DNA from: Halobacterium noricense
GTDB taxonomy: Archaea; Halobacteriota; Halobacteria; Halobacteriales; Halobacteriaceae
Direction of reading: 5' to 3'
Length of the DNA stretch: 64,000 nt
NCBI RefSeq assembly: GCF_021233435.1
Contig: NZ_CP089469.1
Span: 62,001-126,000, forward strand
The position numbers and the translations under genes are program-made. The notes below the pieces were generated by a model. It was given only the letters and a program-made list of their open reading frames with translations, was not told where the DNA came from and did not search any database. This document shows, one piece after another, positions 16,776 to 26,851 of the stretch. Each line of letters opens with the position of its first letter. The first letter of the stretch is position 1.

Positions 16776-17472
16776 GGCATTGTTCAGATTAGCTGATTCC
16801 AGGTGAACGCGAAGGTTTGCAACCATGTTTCTGCAGAGTCAGCAGTTGCGTGGCGGAAGTGGTTGGCGAACTGCTCAGTCCGACGTTTCAGCTCCTTAAA
16901 CACGCGTTCGACAGCATTCCGATTCCCATGCGTGACGTGTCGGAATCGGAGCCCAAGCTCGAATAATGCCGCTTTGAGCCACGGTGCGCCATCAACGAGA
17001 AACACGGCAGTTTCGACGCGATGTTTCTCACGGAGTTCCTCCACAAACTGTTTTGTCAAGACGATTGTTCGGGTGGGAAAGAGTCTGACGTGCAGGAATT
17101 CGTTGGTTTCAGGATCAACGGCAGCGTACAGCCAGTAACGCTGGTCGTTGAGTTGAATCACGGTTTCGTCGAGTGCGACGTGATTCGGATTCTTCCCGGA
17201 ATTGGGCTGTAGGCCGGCTTTCTGGACCCAATTGTGGACAGTTGAGCGAGCACGTTCGACACCGAATGAAGCTAAGACTGAGACGGTATCCGAGAGTGAT
17301 AATCCGGCAGCATGGAGTCGGATACCCAATTTCATCGCGGGTTCCGGTGTCGCTTCTCGCTCCACAAATTCTAACTCGAAGCAGTCGCTACCTCCGGTGA
17401 GGCGGGCGATTTCTGGCATGGATCACTAGAATCTCGCTCCGCCTCACCCTTCATCCTTATCTGAACACTGCC
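16776..17472 (-). mobile_element. IS6-family insertion sequence (697 bp)
   Basis: The ends are GGCATTGTTCAGAT on the left and the complement of GGCAGTGTTCAGAT on the right. Both sides carry TTGTGGT (16769-16775 and 17473-17479), a 7-bp target duplication; IS6 elements usually make 8 bp. A single transposase fills it. Confidence 0.87.
16784..17419 (-). CDS. IS6-family transposase
   Basis: 211 residues. An N-terminal helix-turn-helix (LSDTVSVLASFGVERARSTV) is followed by the DDE core: VALDETVIQL, VFLVDGAPWLKAAL and NAVERVFKELKRR. The three acidic residues are present, so the enzyme is probably active. IS6 elements move by copy-in and cointegrate formation. A frameshifted relative lies at 34498-35129. 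Unlike the ISH3, ISH8 and IS1595 genes it has few internal inverted repeats. Confidence 0.93.
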   Translation of the reverse strand: MPEIARLTGGSDCFELEFVEREATPEPAMKLGIRLHAAGLSLSDTVSVLASFGVERARSTVHNWVQKAGLQPNSGKNPNHVALDETVIQLNDQRYWLYAAVDPETNEFLHVRLFPTRTIVLTKQFVEELREKHRVETAVFLVDGAPWLKAALFELGLRFRHVTHGNRNAVERVFKELKRRTEQFANHFRHATADSAETWLQTFAFTWNQLI

Positions 17473-17612
17473 TTGTGGTCTTTGCAAAGACACTTGGTCA
17501 TCCGTCTTTAGCTAAGCCAGAAACCGCGTGACAGCAGCGACTTATCGAGGCTACTTTTCGGGAGGAATGAGGAGGCGTAGCTGTGTCCAACAGAGCCTCC
17601 TCATCGAGAATT

Positions 17613-18887
17613 ATGCGTCGGCTCACTACTCTCTTTCCCTCCGAGTTCCTCGAAGAGCACGCCGAGGAACTCGGCGTGGTCGAGCGAGAGGGCAAGCTTC
17701 AGATTCCCGTCCTCGTGTGGGCGCTCGTGTTCGGCTTCGCCGCAGGCGAGAGCCGAACACTCGCCGGGTTCAGACGCTGCTACAACTCCACAGCTGATGA
17801 AACGATCTCTCCCGGTGGATTCCATCAGCGGCTGACGCCGACGTTGGCAGAGTATCTCCGCGACCTCGTCGAGCGTGGTCTCGACGAGGTCGCTGTTCCC
17901 AACGCTGTTGACGCTGATATCGACCGATTCAGAGACGTGATGATCGCTGATGGAACGGTGTTGCGGTTGCACGAATTCCTCTCTGATGAGTTCCAAGCCC
18001 GTCACGAGGAGCAGGCTGGAGCGAAGCTCCACCTGCTCCACAACGCCACCGAGCAGACGATTGAACGACTCGACGTGACCGACGAAAAAGCGCACGACAG
18101 CACGCTGTTCAAAACGGGCTCGTGGCTCCAAGGACGGCTCGTTCTGTTCGATCTAGCGTACTTCAAGTACCGCCGGTTCGCGTTAATCGACGAGAACGAC
18201 GGCTACTTCGTGAGTCGGCTGAAGCAGAACGCGAATCCGGTGATAACGGAGGAATTACGGGAATGGCGCGGGCGCGCCATTCCCTTAGAGGGCAAGCAGA
18301 TCCACGATGTGGTCGATGATCTCTCTCGGAAGTACATCGACGTTGAGGTCGAAGCGGAGTTCAAGCGAGGCCAGTACGAAGGAACGCGGTCGCTGGACAC
18401 GAAGCGGTTCCGCGTCGTCGGCGTCCGTGACGAGGACGCCGACGACTACCATCTGTATATCACGAATCTATCGCGAGAGGAGTTCTTCCCGGAGGATTTA
18501 GCAACGCTGTATCGGTGTCGGTGGGAGGTAGAAACGCTGTTTCGTGAACTGAAGACGCAGTACGAGTTGGACGAGTTCGACACAAGCGACCCGGATATCG
18601 TGAGAATTCTGCTGTATGCGGCGTTGCTGTCGCTGCTGGTGAGTCGTGAGCTGTTGGATCTGGTGACCGAGCAGGCTGATGACGAGATCGTGTTTCCGCC
18701 AGAACGCTGGGCGGCGACCTTCCGGTCGCACGCCCAGCTCATCCTCCACGAACTCGGTGAGTATCTCGGTTACTCACCACCGCCGTTGCTGGAGCGGCTG
18801 ATCGAGGATGCTCAGAAGATTCACCAGCAACGACCGGTCTTACAGGAGACGCTCGCTACCGCTACACAACCGAGGTGTGAGTCTTAG
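17613..18887 (+). CDS. ISH8-type (IS4 family) transposase
   Basis: 424 residues from the ATG at 17613 (a GTG at 17583 is also possible). The DDE residues sit in MIADGTVLRL, VLFDLAYFKY and WEVETLFRELK, the last being the IS4 YREK-like block. It catalyses cut-and-paste transposition. The coding sequence contains many long inverted repeats: 17727-17760, 17860-17893 (14-bp arms), 18008-18039, 18259-18284 and 18414-18446 among them. Confidence 0.93.
   Translation: MRRLTTLFPSEFLEEHAEELGVVEREGKLQIPVLVWALVFGFAAGESRTLAGFRRCYNSTADETISPGGFHQRLTPTLAEYLRDLVERGLDEVAVPNAVDADIDRFRDVMIADGTVLRLHEFLSDEFQARHEEQAGAKLHLLHNATEQTIERLDVTDEKAHDSTLFKTGSWLQGRLVLFDLAYFKYRRFALIDENDGYFVSRLKQNANPVITEELREWRGRAIPLEGKQIHDVVDDLSRKYIDVEVEAEFKRGQYEGTRSLDTKRFRVVGVRDEDADDYHLYITNLSREEFFPEDLATLYRCRWEVETLFRELKTQYELDEFDTSDPDIVRILLYAALLSLLVSRELLDLVTEQADDEIVFPPERWAATFRSHAQLILHELGEYLGYSPPPLLERLIEDAQKIHQQRPVLQETLATATQPRCES
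17860..17893. repeat. 14-bp-arm inverted repeat inside ISH8 transposase gene
   Basis: GCGACCTCGTCGAG (17860-17873) pairs perfectly with 17880-17893 across a 6-base loop. It is one of at least five such structures in this gene. Confidence 0.9.
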
Positions 18888-19025
18888 CTAAAGACGAATG
18901 GCGGTGGAGGTGGGTGTACTTCTCGGCGTCGAAGACGTTGCTGGTGCCGCCGCAGTTCTGAAATTATCGCGCGCTACCGTATAAAATACTTTGACGAGGG
19001 CGTCGGCGCCGAACCAGGGTCGAGA

Positions 19026-20597
19026 TCACTCCAGTCGCTCTTCGAGGGTGCACTCAATTGCGTCGTCGACGAGTCCTTCTTGGACGAGGTCCACCACCGC
19101 GTCGATGTCGTCGTGTAGCGGTCGGTCCGCCTCGACGGGTGGAGAGACCTCCCGCACGAGGTCGTAGACAGCGCTCGTGCCAGCAGCGTGTTCGAGGTCG
19201 TCGTCGAGGAACTCGCTGGCCTGGGCGGCTACGAGGAGTTCAACGCCGACGACCGTCCCGGCTTTCTCGGCAGCCTCGCGGAAACCGTACGCGCTCCCCG
19301 CGCTCATACTCACGTGATCTTCCTGGCCGCCGGAGACCGACGTGTTGTCCGTCGAGGGGCGGCCTAGCGACCGGAGGTCGTTGATGAGTGCGGCGGCCGT
19401 GTACTGGGGAATCATCAATCCCGAGTGGAGGCCGCTGTCGGGCGTGAGGAACGGCGGCAGGTGGGATTCCTGGACGTTCGGGTTGAGCATGCGGTCGACG
19501 CGGCGTTCGCTGATGGCCGCCAGTTCTGCGAGCGCGGTCGCGGCGTAGTCGAGGCGGAGCGCGAGCACCTCGCCGTGGAAGTTCCCGCCGGAGACGACTG
19601 CTGCGGTGTCGGTGCCGCTCGCGCGCGGGTCCGCCGACTCGGCGTCGAAAACTAGGGGGTTGTCAGTCGCGCTGTTGAGTTCGGTCTCGATGGCGTCTCG
19701 GAGGTGGTCGAGCGCGTCTCGGACGGCGCCGTGGACTTGGGGTAGACACCGGATAGAGTAGGCGTCCTGGACGCGGTCGCAGTTCCGGTGGCTCTCCACG
19801 ATCTCGGAGTCCGCGGTGAGGCGCTTGACGTTCCGCGCGCTCGCCGCCTGGCCGTCGTGGGGACGAACGCGCTGGACGGCAGCGCTGCAGTTCGCGGTCG
19901 TCGACATCGTTACTTCCGTGGTGAGCGCGCCCGCGGCGTCAGCAGCACGGAGCGCGCGCTCGCCGTCCAGAAGGGCGAGCGCGGCCAGCCCAGTGGTGAG
20001 TTGGGTGCCGTTAATGAGCGCCAGCCCCTCCTTCGCGCGCAGCGTCACGGCCTCGAGGTCAACGCGTGCGAGCGCCTCATCGCCGGGAAGCCGGTCGCCG
20101 TCGACGTCGGCCTGTCCCTCGCCAATGAGCACGAGCCCGAGATGCGCGAGTGGCGCGAGGTCGCCACTTGCGCCAAGGCTGCCCCGGGAGCGAACAACTG
20201 GGTGGACGCCAGCGTTCAGCATCCCAGCAAGCAGGTCGACAATGCGTTCGCGGACTCCCGAATAGCCCTTCACGAGTGCGTTCAGCCGCGTGAGCAGGAG
20301 CGCACGCACCTCCTCGCGGTCAAGCTCGCGGCCCGCGCCCGCGGCGTGGCTGCGCAGGAGGTTCGTCTGGAGGGACTCGACCTCGTCGCGTGGAATCTGG
20401 GTATCGACGAGCTGGCCGAACCCCGTATTCACGCCGTAGACCGGGTCACCAGCCTCGACGACATCCTCGACGCGCTCCCGCGAGCGGCGCACGGCCTCCC
20501 GGTCGTCGTCGGCGATACCGACGGTGGCGTCCCGGCGTGCGACCGCCTCGACGTCTTCGGGCGTGAGCGTTTCGCCGTCAACGACGACGTCACTCAC
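19026..20597 (-). CDS. hutH: histidine ammonia-lyase
   Basis: About 523 residues from the GTG at 20597, which overlaps the hutI stop by 8 bp (the frame is open to 20636). The Ala-Ser-Gly triad that forms the MIO electrophile is in SLGASGDLAPL at residues 143-145, and YGVNTGFGQ near residue 54 is the conserved substrate-loop block. It removes ammonia from L-histidine to give urocanate, the first step of histidine degradation. It is the last gene of the hutU-G-I-H operon. Length and motifs are normal. Confidence 0.95.
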   Translation of the reverse strand: MSDVVVDGETLTPEDVEAVARRDATVGIADDDREAVRRSRERVEDVVEAGDPVYGVNTGFGQLVDTQIPRDEVESLQTNLLRSHAAGAGRELDREEVRALLLTRLNALVKGYSGVRERIVDLLAGMLNAGVHPVVRSRGSLGASGDLAPLAHLGLVLIGEGQADVDGDRLPGDEALARVDLEAVTLRAKEGLALINGTQLTTGLAALALLDGERALRAADAAGALTTEVTMSTTANCSAAVQRVRPHDGQAASARNVKRLTADSEIVESHRNCDRVQDAYSIRCLPQVHGAVRDALDHLRDAIETELNSATDNPLVFDAESADPRASGTDTAAVVSGGNFHGEVLALRLDYAATALAELAAISERRVDRMLNPNVQESHLPPFLTPDSGLHSGLMIPQYTAAALINDLRSLGRPSTDNTSVSGGQEDHVSMSAGSAYGFREAAEKAGTVVGVELLVAAQASEFLDDDLEHAAGTSAVYDLVREVSPPVEADRPLHDDIDAVVDLVQEGLVDDAIECTLEERLE

Positions 20598-21864
20598 GGC
20601 CGACCACCCGTCCGTCGTCGGCAACGACGACGCCATCCTTGAGGACAGTGTCGACGCAGTTCACACCAAAATTGTAGGGGATGTGGACGTGACTCGGGCC
20701 GTCCACGACCGCGACGTCGGCGGCCGTGCCCTCACGGAGCGTGCCAGTACCGTCGTCGCGGTCGAGCGCGAGCGCGGCATCCCGCGTGGCGCCGACGAGC
20801 GCGTCTCCGGGTGCCATCCGCATGCCGTTGCAGGCGAGCGCGACCGCGAAGCCCATGCTCTGGCTGTAGCAGTTCGGGTTCAGGTCGGTTGCAAGCGCGA
20901 CCGGCGACCTGCTCCGATCGTCGCCTGCCGCCCGGAACTGTTCGGGGTCGGCGTAGTCCTCGCCAAGCGAGAACGCTGTCCCCGGCAACAGGACAGGTAC
21001 GACGCCCGCTTCCGCGAGCGCTTCGGCGTCGTCCTCATCGGCGTGCAGGAGGTGGTCCGCGCTCACCGCCTCGAGGTCGGCTGCAAGCTGTGCGCCCCCG
21101 AGGCGCGTGAACTCCTCCGCATGAATTTTCGGCTTCAGGCCATGCTCGCGGCCTGCCTCCAGCACACGACGAGACTGCTCAACGGAGAACACGCCCTCTT
21201 CGCAGAACACGTCGCAGAACTCCGCAGCCGGGTGGTTGGCGGCGACCGGCAGCTGCTCATAGACAACCTCGTTGACGTAGTCCTCGGTGTCCTGGCCGTC
21301 GGGAACGGCGTGTGCACCCATGAACGTCCCGACAACGTCGACCGGGTGGTTGGTGCCCGCACGCTCGATGGCGTCCAACAGCCGGCGCTCAGTATCCACA
21401 TCGAGGCCGTAGCCGGTCTTGACCTCCGCAGTCGTCGTGCCGTGCGAGAGCATCAGATCCAGCTGGGCCTCGAGGTTCGCGGCAAGCTCCTCGGTGCTTG
21501 CATCGCGGACGGCCTCAACGGTCCGGAGGATGCCGCCACCCGCCGCAAGAATCTCTTGGTAGGTCTTCCCACGGAGCTTCGCCGCGAACTCGTCACTGCG
21601 GTCACCCGCGAAGACGGCGTGCGTGTGCGGATCCACAAACCCCGGAATCACGGTCTGTCCCCCAGCGTCGACAGCAGTGTCAGCGTTCTCGCGGGGATAC
21701 TCGCGAGTCACCGCGTCGCTATCCCCAACCGTCACGACGTCGCCATCGATAGCGGCGATGGCGGCGTCCTCGCGGGTCTCAAGCGCGCCGTTCGCACTCT
21801 CGGATTCATTGGGGCCGACGACAACCTCCGCGGCATCGTAGACGACTGTCAAGTGCTCAGACAT
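20590..21864 (-). CDS. hutI: imidazolonepropionase
   Basis: About 424 residues from the ATG at 21864. Amidohydrolase metal ligands are visible in [14 protein letters not shown] (near residue 70) and later His blocks ([17 protein letters not shown]). [12 protein letters not shown] is a typical HutI block. It hydrolyses imidazolone-5-propionate to N-formimino-L-glutamate in the third step. It overlaps hutG by 8 bp upstream and hutH by 8 bp downstream, so translation is coupled. Confidence 0.94.
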   Translation of the reverse strand: MSEHLTVVYDAAEVVVGPNESESANGALETREDAAIAAIDGDVVTVGDSDAVTREYPRENADTAVDAGGQTVIPGFVDPHTHAVFAGDRSDEFAAKLRGKTYQEILAAGGGILRTVEAVRDASTEELAANLEAQLDLMLSHGTTTAEVKTGYGLDVDTERRLLDAIERAGTNHPVDVVGTFMGAHAVPDGQDTEDYVNEVVYEQLPVAANHPAAEFCDVFCEEGVFSVEQSRRVLEAGREHGLKPKIHAEEFTRLGGAQLAADLEAVSADHLLHADEDDAEALAEAGVVPVLLPGTAFSLGEDYADPEQFRAAGDDRSRSPVALATDLNPNCYSQSMGFAVALACNGMRMAPGDALVGATRDAALALDRDDGTGTLREGTAADVAVVDGPSHVHIPYNFGVNCVDTVLKDGVVVADDGRVVGRE

Positions 21865-22765
21865 GAGTTCCAGCCAGGAAGTGTGCGATGGTTCGCGCCG
21901 CCGTGTCAACGGTGCGGTCATCCTCGTCGAGTGGCGGCGCGGTCTCTACGACCTCGAAGCCGGCGACCCTGGGGTCGCGGGCGACCTCGCGGACGAGACG
22001 GAACAGCTCGCGGGGCTGGAGGCCGCCCGGCGTCGGCGCGCTCGCGCCCGGGTAGGCGGCGTCCAGGACGTCGATGTCTACGCTTACATAGAGGTGGTCG
22101 ACGCCCTCAAGCGCAGCGAACGCGTCCTCAAGCGCGTGCTCTGGGTCCGCGCCCACGGCCTCCGCGGTGACGACGCTGCCGCCCTGCTCGCGGACGAACT
22201 CGGCGTACCGCGTCGACGTCTCGAAGTGTCGCGCGCCCACGACCGAGAGGCCGTCCAGGCCGGCGTCGAAGAGCTGGCGGTACGGCGTCCCACTCGTCGG
22301 TTCGCCACGGACCTCCCGACAGTCTAGGTGGGCGTCGAAGCTCACGACGCCAAGGCTGCCAGCCTCGAGGAGAGGCGCAGCGTTCGCGTACGATAGCGAG
22401 TTGTCGCCGCCGACGAACACGGGGACCGTGTCGGCATCGTGGACTGCCGCAGCGGCTTCCGTGACCTCCTCCTGAACGACGCTCACGTCGTCATCCACGA
22501 GCACGACATCACCGACGTCTCCCACGGACGCTACCGGTCCGGCCGTGAAGTGGTGGGTCTTCACGCCGGCGAGTGCGTCCTTCACCGCGGCGGGGCCCTC
22601 GTTGGCGCCGCGGCGGCCGATGACCGCGCCGTCGTAGGGCTCGCCGACGAGCACGGCGTCGTACTCGCCGGCATCCTCGATGGTCGTTGACTCCACGATG
22701 TCGCCGAACTGCTCGTCGTTCGGATCTTTGGAGGGCGCCGTCCAGTCCTCGGGGTTCCGGAACAT
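21857..22765 (-). CDS. hutG: formimidoylglutamase (arginase family)
   Basis: 302 residues. The binuclear Mn site is visible in SFDAHLDCR and SVDIDVLD. The first ligand block, GGDHS in most arginases, reads GGDNS here, so one His ligand is replaced by Asn. It hydrolyses N-formimino-L-glutamate to glutamate and formamide. It overlaps the hutU stop (TGATG) and the hutI start. The family assignment rests on these motifs and on the operon. Confidence 0.9.
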   Translation of the reverse strand: MFRNPEDWTAPSKDPNDEQFGDIVESTTIEDAGEYDAVLVGEPYDGAVIGRRGANEGPAAVKDALAGVKTHHFTAGPVASVGDVGDVVLVDDDVSVVQEEVTEAAAAVHDADTVPVFVGGDNSLSYANAAPLLEAGSLGVVSFDAHLDCREVRGEPTSGTPYRQLFDAGLDGLSVVGARHFETSTRYAEFVREQGGSVVTAEAVGADPEHALEDAFAALEGVDHLYVSVDIDVLDAAYPGASAPTPGGLQPRELFRLVREVARDPRVAGFEVVETAPPLDEDDRTVDTAARTIAHFLAGTHV

Positions 22766-24525
22766 CAGTTGTCCTCGCTCATCGGCACCCGGACACCTGA
22801 GTGTTCGGCTTCCTCGACAGCGTCCTCGTAGCCGGCGTCAGCGTGTCGAATCACACCCATCCCGGGGTCGGTGGTGAACACGCGGCGGGCCTTCTCGGCG
22901 GCGAGGTCGCTGCCGTCGAGGACGACGTGGTTGTTCGCGTGGAGGGCATTCCCGATGCCGACGCCGCCGCCATCGTGGACGCTTACGATGTCCGCGCCCG
23001 CTGCGCAGTTCAACAGCGCGTTCAGGATGGGCCAGTCCGCGACCGCGTCCGAGCCGTCTTGCATCGCCTCCGTTTCCCGGTTCGGACTGGCGACCGACCC
23101 CGCGTCGAGGTGGTCCCGTGTGACGACTACCGGGGCGTCGATCTCGCCATCTGCGACGAGGTTGTTGATGCGGAGCGCGAACCTGGCGCGCTCGGTTAGT
23201 TCGTCTTCCCCTGCTTGGTACCCCAGCCAGCAGACTCTGCTCGGGAGGCCCTGGAACTGGACCTGTTCCTGGGCGAGGTCGATCCAGCGGTGGAGCGCAT
23301 CCTTCTCCGGGAACAGTTCCTTGACGGCCTCGTCGGTGCGGTGGATGTCCTCGGGATTTCCGGAGAGCGCGACCCACCGGAATGGCCCTTTCCCGCGGCA
23401 GAACAGCGGCCGGATGTACGCCGGTACGAACCCCGGATAGTCGAAGGGGTCGTGGGTCTCGCCATCGCTCGTGGTGACGTCGCCGCGGTAGTCTTCAACC
23501 TGGCCGCGGATGTTGTTCCCGTACTCGAAGGCGACCGCGCCACGGTCCTGAAGTTCGAGAATAGCGGCGACGTGGCGCTCCATCGTGTCCATCGCCGCCT
23601 CGACGTACCGGTCGGGGTCGTCCTCACGCAACCGGTCGGCCTCCTCAACGGTGTAACCGCTCGGGTAGTACCCCTCGAGTTCGTCGTGGGCGCTCGTCTG
23701 GTCGGTCACCACATCCGGCACGAACCCGCGGTCAAGCATCCCTTCGAGCATGTCCGCAGCGTTCACGTGCACGCCCACCGAGTAGGGCTCACCGGCTTCA
23801 GCGGCTTCTTCAGCGCGCCGAATGGCCTCGTCAAGGTCGTCGGTCTTCTCCATGCAGTAGCCGGTCTCAATACGGCGGTCGATGCGGTCCTCGTCGACCT
23901 CGGCGGCGATGCAGACACCGTGGTTCATCGTCACTGCGAGCGGCTGTGCGCCGCCCATGCCGCCGAGTCCACCGGTCGCGACGACCTTCCCGCGGAGCCC
24001 CTCGCTGCTGGGGTAATGCTCGCGCGCGAGTTCCGCGAGCGTCTCAAAAGTCCCCTGGATGATGCCCTGCGTGCCGATGTACGCCCACGAACCCGCAGTC
24101 ATCTGGCCGTACATGATGAGGCCCTCCGCCTCGAGCTCGTGGAAGTGATCCCAGTTGTCCCACTTGCCCACGAGGTTGGAGTTCGCGATCAGGACTCTCG
24201 GAGCTCGCTCGTGAGTCTCGAAGACGCCGACGGGCTTCCCGGACTGTACGAGTAGTGTCTCCTCGTCGTCGAGCTCGCGGAGTTCCGTGAGGATAGTGTC
24301 GTAGGCGTCCCAGCTTCGGGCGGCCCGTCCGGTGCCGCCGTACACCACGAGGTCCTCGGGTTTTTCGGCGACCTCGGGGTCGAGGTTGTTGTTCAGCATG
24401 CGCAGGGCGGCCTCCTGTCGCCATCCCTCGCACTCGATGTCGGTGCCGGTCGGCGCGCCCTGGTAGTCGCGCCACTGTTCGGAGGGTTCGCCGACGTTGA
24501 AGTCACCATCTGGCGCGTCTGGCAT
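22765..24525 (-). CDS. hutU: urocanate hydratase
   Basis: 586 residues. The NAD-binding Gly-rich block [14 protein letters not shown] (near residue 190) and the later [11 protein letters not shown] block identify urocanase. NAD acts as an electrophile in adding water to urocanate. It is the first gene of the operon. The divergent HTH_10 regulator starts 87 bp away, so this gap holds the operon promoter. Full length compared with bacterial HutU, with an acidic start of about 35 residues. Confidence 0.96.
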   Translation of the reverse strand: MPDAPDGDFNVGEPSEQWRDYQGAPTGTDIECEGWRQEAALRMLNNNLDPEVAEKPEDLVVYGGTGRAARSWDAYDTILTELRELDDEETLLVQSGKPVGVFETHERAPRVLIANSNLVGKWDNWDHFHELEAEGLIMYGQMTAGSWAYIGTQGIIQGTFETLAELAREHYPSSEGLRGKVVATGGLGGMGGAQPLAVTMNHGVCIAAEVDEDRIDRRIETGYCMEKTDDLDEAIRRAEEAAEAGEPYSVGVHVNAADMLEGMLDRGFVPDVVTDQTSAHDELEGYYPSGYTVEEADRLREDDPDRYVEAAMDTMERHVAAILELQDRGAVAFEYGNNIRGQVEDYRGDVTTSDGETHDPFDYPGFVPAYIRPLFCRGKGPFRWVALSGNPEDIHRTDEAVKELFPEKDALHRWIDLAQEQVQFQGLPSRVCWLGYQAGEDELTERARFALRINNLVADGEIDAPVVVTRDHLDAGSVASPNRETEAMQDGSDAVADWPILNALLNCAAGADIVSVHDGGGVGIGNALHANNHVVLDGSDLAAEKARRVFTTDPGMGVIRHADAGYEDAVEEAEHSGVRVPMSEDN

Positions 24526-24612
24526 GCGTTGACGTAGGCGGCGAACAACAAAGGAAGGTTAGCCCGCGTACGGAGGAGTATTTATCAGTCTGGGGGCGAG
24601 AGTTGCCGCAAC

Positions 24613-25257
24613 ATGTACGAAGCCAGGTTCCGCGTCGAGGACCACGGACCGTACGCCGCGGTCACCCGCGACTCCGACGCTCGCATCGAACTCTGGTGCA
24701 ACGACCACTGCGACCTCCTGCACGTCGCCGAATCCGACGACAACGCACTCGACCGCGTCGCGTCGTCAGTCGGCGTCCGCGACGAACTCTCGCTAGGCGA
24801 CGACCGCGTCGTCATCACCGACGACTGCCTGCAGCGCCACGAGGAGACCGTCGAGTGGTACCTCGAGCGCCATGACTGCCTACTGTTGCCACCGCTCGCG
24901 TACGAAAACGGCGCGAAACACTGCCGCGTGCTCGCGCTCGACCCCGCGAACCTCACTGGCGTCTACCGCGACCTGTCGGCCGACCACGAGGTCGCGGTCG
25001 CAGAGAAACACGAACTCGCGACGCCCGCCCGCGAGGCCCCCGTACTCTCTCTGGACGGCATCCTCCCCTCACTGACCGCCCGCCAACGGGACGTCCTGCG
25101 GACCGCCCACCGCAACGGCTACTACGAAATCCCCCGGGAAACCACGACCGCCGAACTCGCGGAGCGATTCGACCTCGACCGCCGTACCGTCGAAGAGCAC
25201 CTGCGGCGCGCAGAAAACAAGATTCTCGGCGCGCTCGTCGACCACGGCGTCGTGTAG
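24613..25257 (+). CDS. HTH_10 (bacterio-opsin-activator-like) regulator, probably of hut
   Basis: 214 residues. The C-terminal third is the HTH_10 domain: LTARQRDVLRTAHRNGYYEIPR, then a recognition region ending in VEEHLRRAENKI. The N-terminal 150 residues are a sensory domain of the type found in haloarchaeal Bat paralogues, with several His and Cys residues. It is divergent from hutU across an 87-bp gap, which makes it the best candidate for sensing histidine or urocanate and switching the operon. A TATA-like GTATTTATC lies upstream of its start. Confidence 0.85.
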   Translation: MYEARFRVEDHGPYAAVTRDSDARIELWCNDHCDLLHVAESDDNALDRVASSVGVRDELSLGDDRVVITDDCLQRHEETVEWYLERHDCLLLPPLAYENGAKHCRVLALDPANLTGVYRDLSADHEVAVAEKHELATPAREAPVLSLDGILPSLTARQRDVLRTAHRNGYYEIPRETTTAELAERFDLDRRTVEEHLRRAENKILGALVDHGVV

Positions 25258-25357
25258 CGACTACAGCATCGCGTAGGGAACAGAAACGACCGACGAACCG
25301 CCGATGACGGCAGGAGACGAGCGGCGTCTACAGGTGGACAGGCTGAGTGCCTCGGAC

Positions 25358-25412
25358 CTTGACACGTAGCGAGCGGAAGCCCACCTCTTCAGGGGTGGGA
25401 GGATGTCAAGTC
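25358..25412 (+). mobile_element. relic right end of an IS1341-type element
   Basis: CCCACC-TCTTCAGG-GGTGGG followed by AGGATGTCAAG repeats the right-end hairpin and cleavage region of the tnpB elements at 43990 and 47933. No tnpB is left beside it. The preceding GACACGTAGCGAGCGGA is shared with 5434-5452. Confidence 0.5.
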
Positions 25413-25420
25413 GAGGTGGT

Positions 25421-26851
25421 TTACAGTAGTCCGAGCGCGGCGACCGCGTGAGTCATCGCGGCGATAACCGGGACGAGGATGACGGTGCGCATCGCGAACA
25501 GCGCCACGAGATCGCGGAACCGGACCGGCACGTCGCTGAACATGTCCATCACCATCGGGCCGACGCTGGAGAAGAAGATAAGCTGGGAGACCGACAGCAC
25601 CGCGATGAAAAAGCGAGCCTTCGGGGCGGTCTCGGTGACGAGGAGGACGGGCACGTACATCTCCGTGATACCGACAATGGTGGCGGGAGCGACGGTCTCC
25701 GCGTTCGGGATGCCGAGCGCGCCGACGACCGGGACGAGGGGCGCACCGAGGTAGTCGAAGACCGGCGTGTGCGCCGACAGCAAGGTCGCCGCGAGGCCGA
25801 CTGCGAGGATAGTTCCGAGAATAAGGCTGGTGAGCTTGAAGCCGTCGACGAACCCGCGCCACGCGGCCTCGAGGAACGTCTCGCCTTCTTCAGCCTTCTC
25901 GACAGCCTCGTTGACGGCGAACCGGAGGTAGTCGAAGCCCGACCCCTCGAAGGGGCGCTCGGGATCGGGTTCGTCGATGTACTCCTCGGGGACGTTGCTA
26001 ATGGGCGGAATCCGCACCAGGATGACCCCACAGATGGCGACGCAGAGGAAGTACGCGAGGAAGATAACGGGGAAGAGGTCGAGCATGTTCAGGGTGGCGG
26101 CGACGACGCCGACGAACCCGATGCTCACCGTGGAGAAACACGTCGCGATGGTGAAGACGTCGCGTTTGTGGTAACCGCCGCGTTCGAAGACGTTTCGCGT
26201 GACGTAGAGGCCGACGCTGTACGAGCCGACCCAAGATGCGAGGCTGTCGAGGGCTGCGCGTCCCGGAAGCTTGAACAGCGGCCGCATCAGCGGGCGGGCG
26301 AGTGTGCCGACGAATTCGAGGCCGCCGAGCTCTACGAAGATAGTGATGAAGATGGCGCCGATGGGGATGATGACGCCGACGCTGTACACCAGCGTCGACC
26401 ACATAAACTGGCCAGTGTTGGGACCGTGGAGCCAGCCAGGGCCGACCTTGAGGAACATTACAGGCGCGAGCAGGAGGCCAGCGACCCGGAGCGCCCAGAA
26501 CACGGTCGAGCTCTCCCAATAGGAGGCATCGACGCTGACGTCGATAGCGCCGCGATCGTCGAGTTCCGCGACCGTCGTGAGGAGGCCGCCGGCGACAATG
26601 ATAGCCATCGAATAGACGCCAACAGCGTCCGGGAACGTCGCCGTAATTCGGCTGACGACAATGTCGAACGGCACCGTGAATTCGCCCTGCCACGGCACGG
26701 GCAACAGGAAGAAGAACGCGCCAATGGCGAATGCCACGACGAACTTCGCGACGTGGCGCACGTCGAAGGACTGCAGGTCAATCTCGTCGAGCGTCCGGGC
26801 GTCGGGTTCGACGTCCACGGTCCAGGTCTGCTGCTCTGGTTGAGTGCTCAT
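25421..26851 (-). CDS. YjiH-type transporter with nucleoside-recognition (Gate) domains
   Basis: About 476 residues from the ATG at 26851, with 11-12 membrane helices. The two-part layout, with Gate-type segments near residues 160-270 and 370-470 (GITEMYVPVLLV, SSVGPMVMDMF), fits the YjiH family. Members often sit beside histidine-utilisation genes, so import of histidine or urocanate is a reasonable inference. It is on the hut strand but separated from hutU by the divergent regulator and a transposon relic, and so has its own promoter. Confidence 0.75.
   Translation of the reverse strand: MSTQPEQQTWTVDVEPDARTLDEIDLQSFDVRHVAKFVVAFAIGAFFFLLPVPWQGEFTVPFDIVVSRITATFPDAVGVYSMAIIVAGGLLTTVAELDDRGAIDVSVDASYWESSTVFWALRVAGLLLAPVMFLKVGPGWLHGPNTGQFMWSTLVYSVGVIIPIGAIFITIFVELGGLEFVGTLARPLMRPLFKLPGRAALDSLASWVGSYSVGLYVTRNVFERGGYHKRDVFTIATCFSTVSIGFVGVVAATLNMLDLFPVIFLAYFLCVAICGVILVRIPPISNVPEEYIDEPDPERPFEGSGFDYLRFAVNEAVEKAEEGETFLEAAWRGFVDGFKLTSLILGTILAVGLAATLLSAHTPVFDYLGAPLVPVVGALGIPNAETVAPATIVGITEMYVPVLLVTETAPKARFFIAVLSVSQLIFFSSVGPMVMDMFSDVPVRFRDLVALFAMRTVILVPVIAAMTHAVAALGLL

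Larger units (their letters stand above)
16639..17498 (+). pseudogene. hydrophobic frame broken by IS6 and ISH8 insertions
   Basis: From a GTG at 16639 a strongly hydrophobic frame runs up to the IS6-type element at 16776. With that element and one TTGTGGT copy removed, the frame continues (..GVLGVVVFAKTLGH) until ISH8 starts at 17499. This may be the remains of a small membrane protein. Codon pattern and length are too little to be sure it was ever a gene. Confidence 0.3.
17499..18900 (+). mobile_element. ISH8-type insertion sequence (1402 bp)
   Basis: The left end CATCCGTCTTTAGCTAAG and the right end, complement of CATTCGTCTTTAGCTAAG, form the terminal inverted repeat. The length fits ISH8 (IS4 family). 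The flanks GACACTTGGT and GCGGTGGAGG do not match, so the expected target duplication of about 10 bp is missing. This points to a rearrangement after insertion. It lies 26 bp from the IS6-type element. Confidence 0.85.

Noticed and set aside
20524-22170. Long plus-strand frame opposite hutI and hutG
   Set aside because: The minus strand carries clear hutI and hutG motifs with operon overlaps. The plus frame has no recognisable domain.
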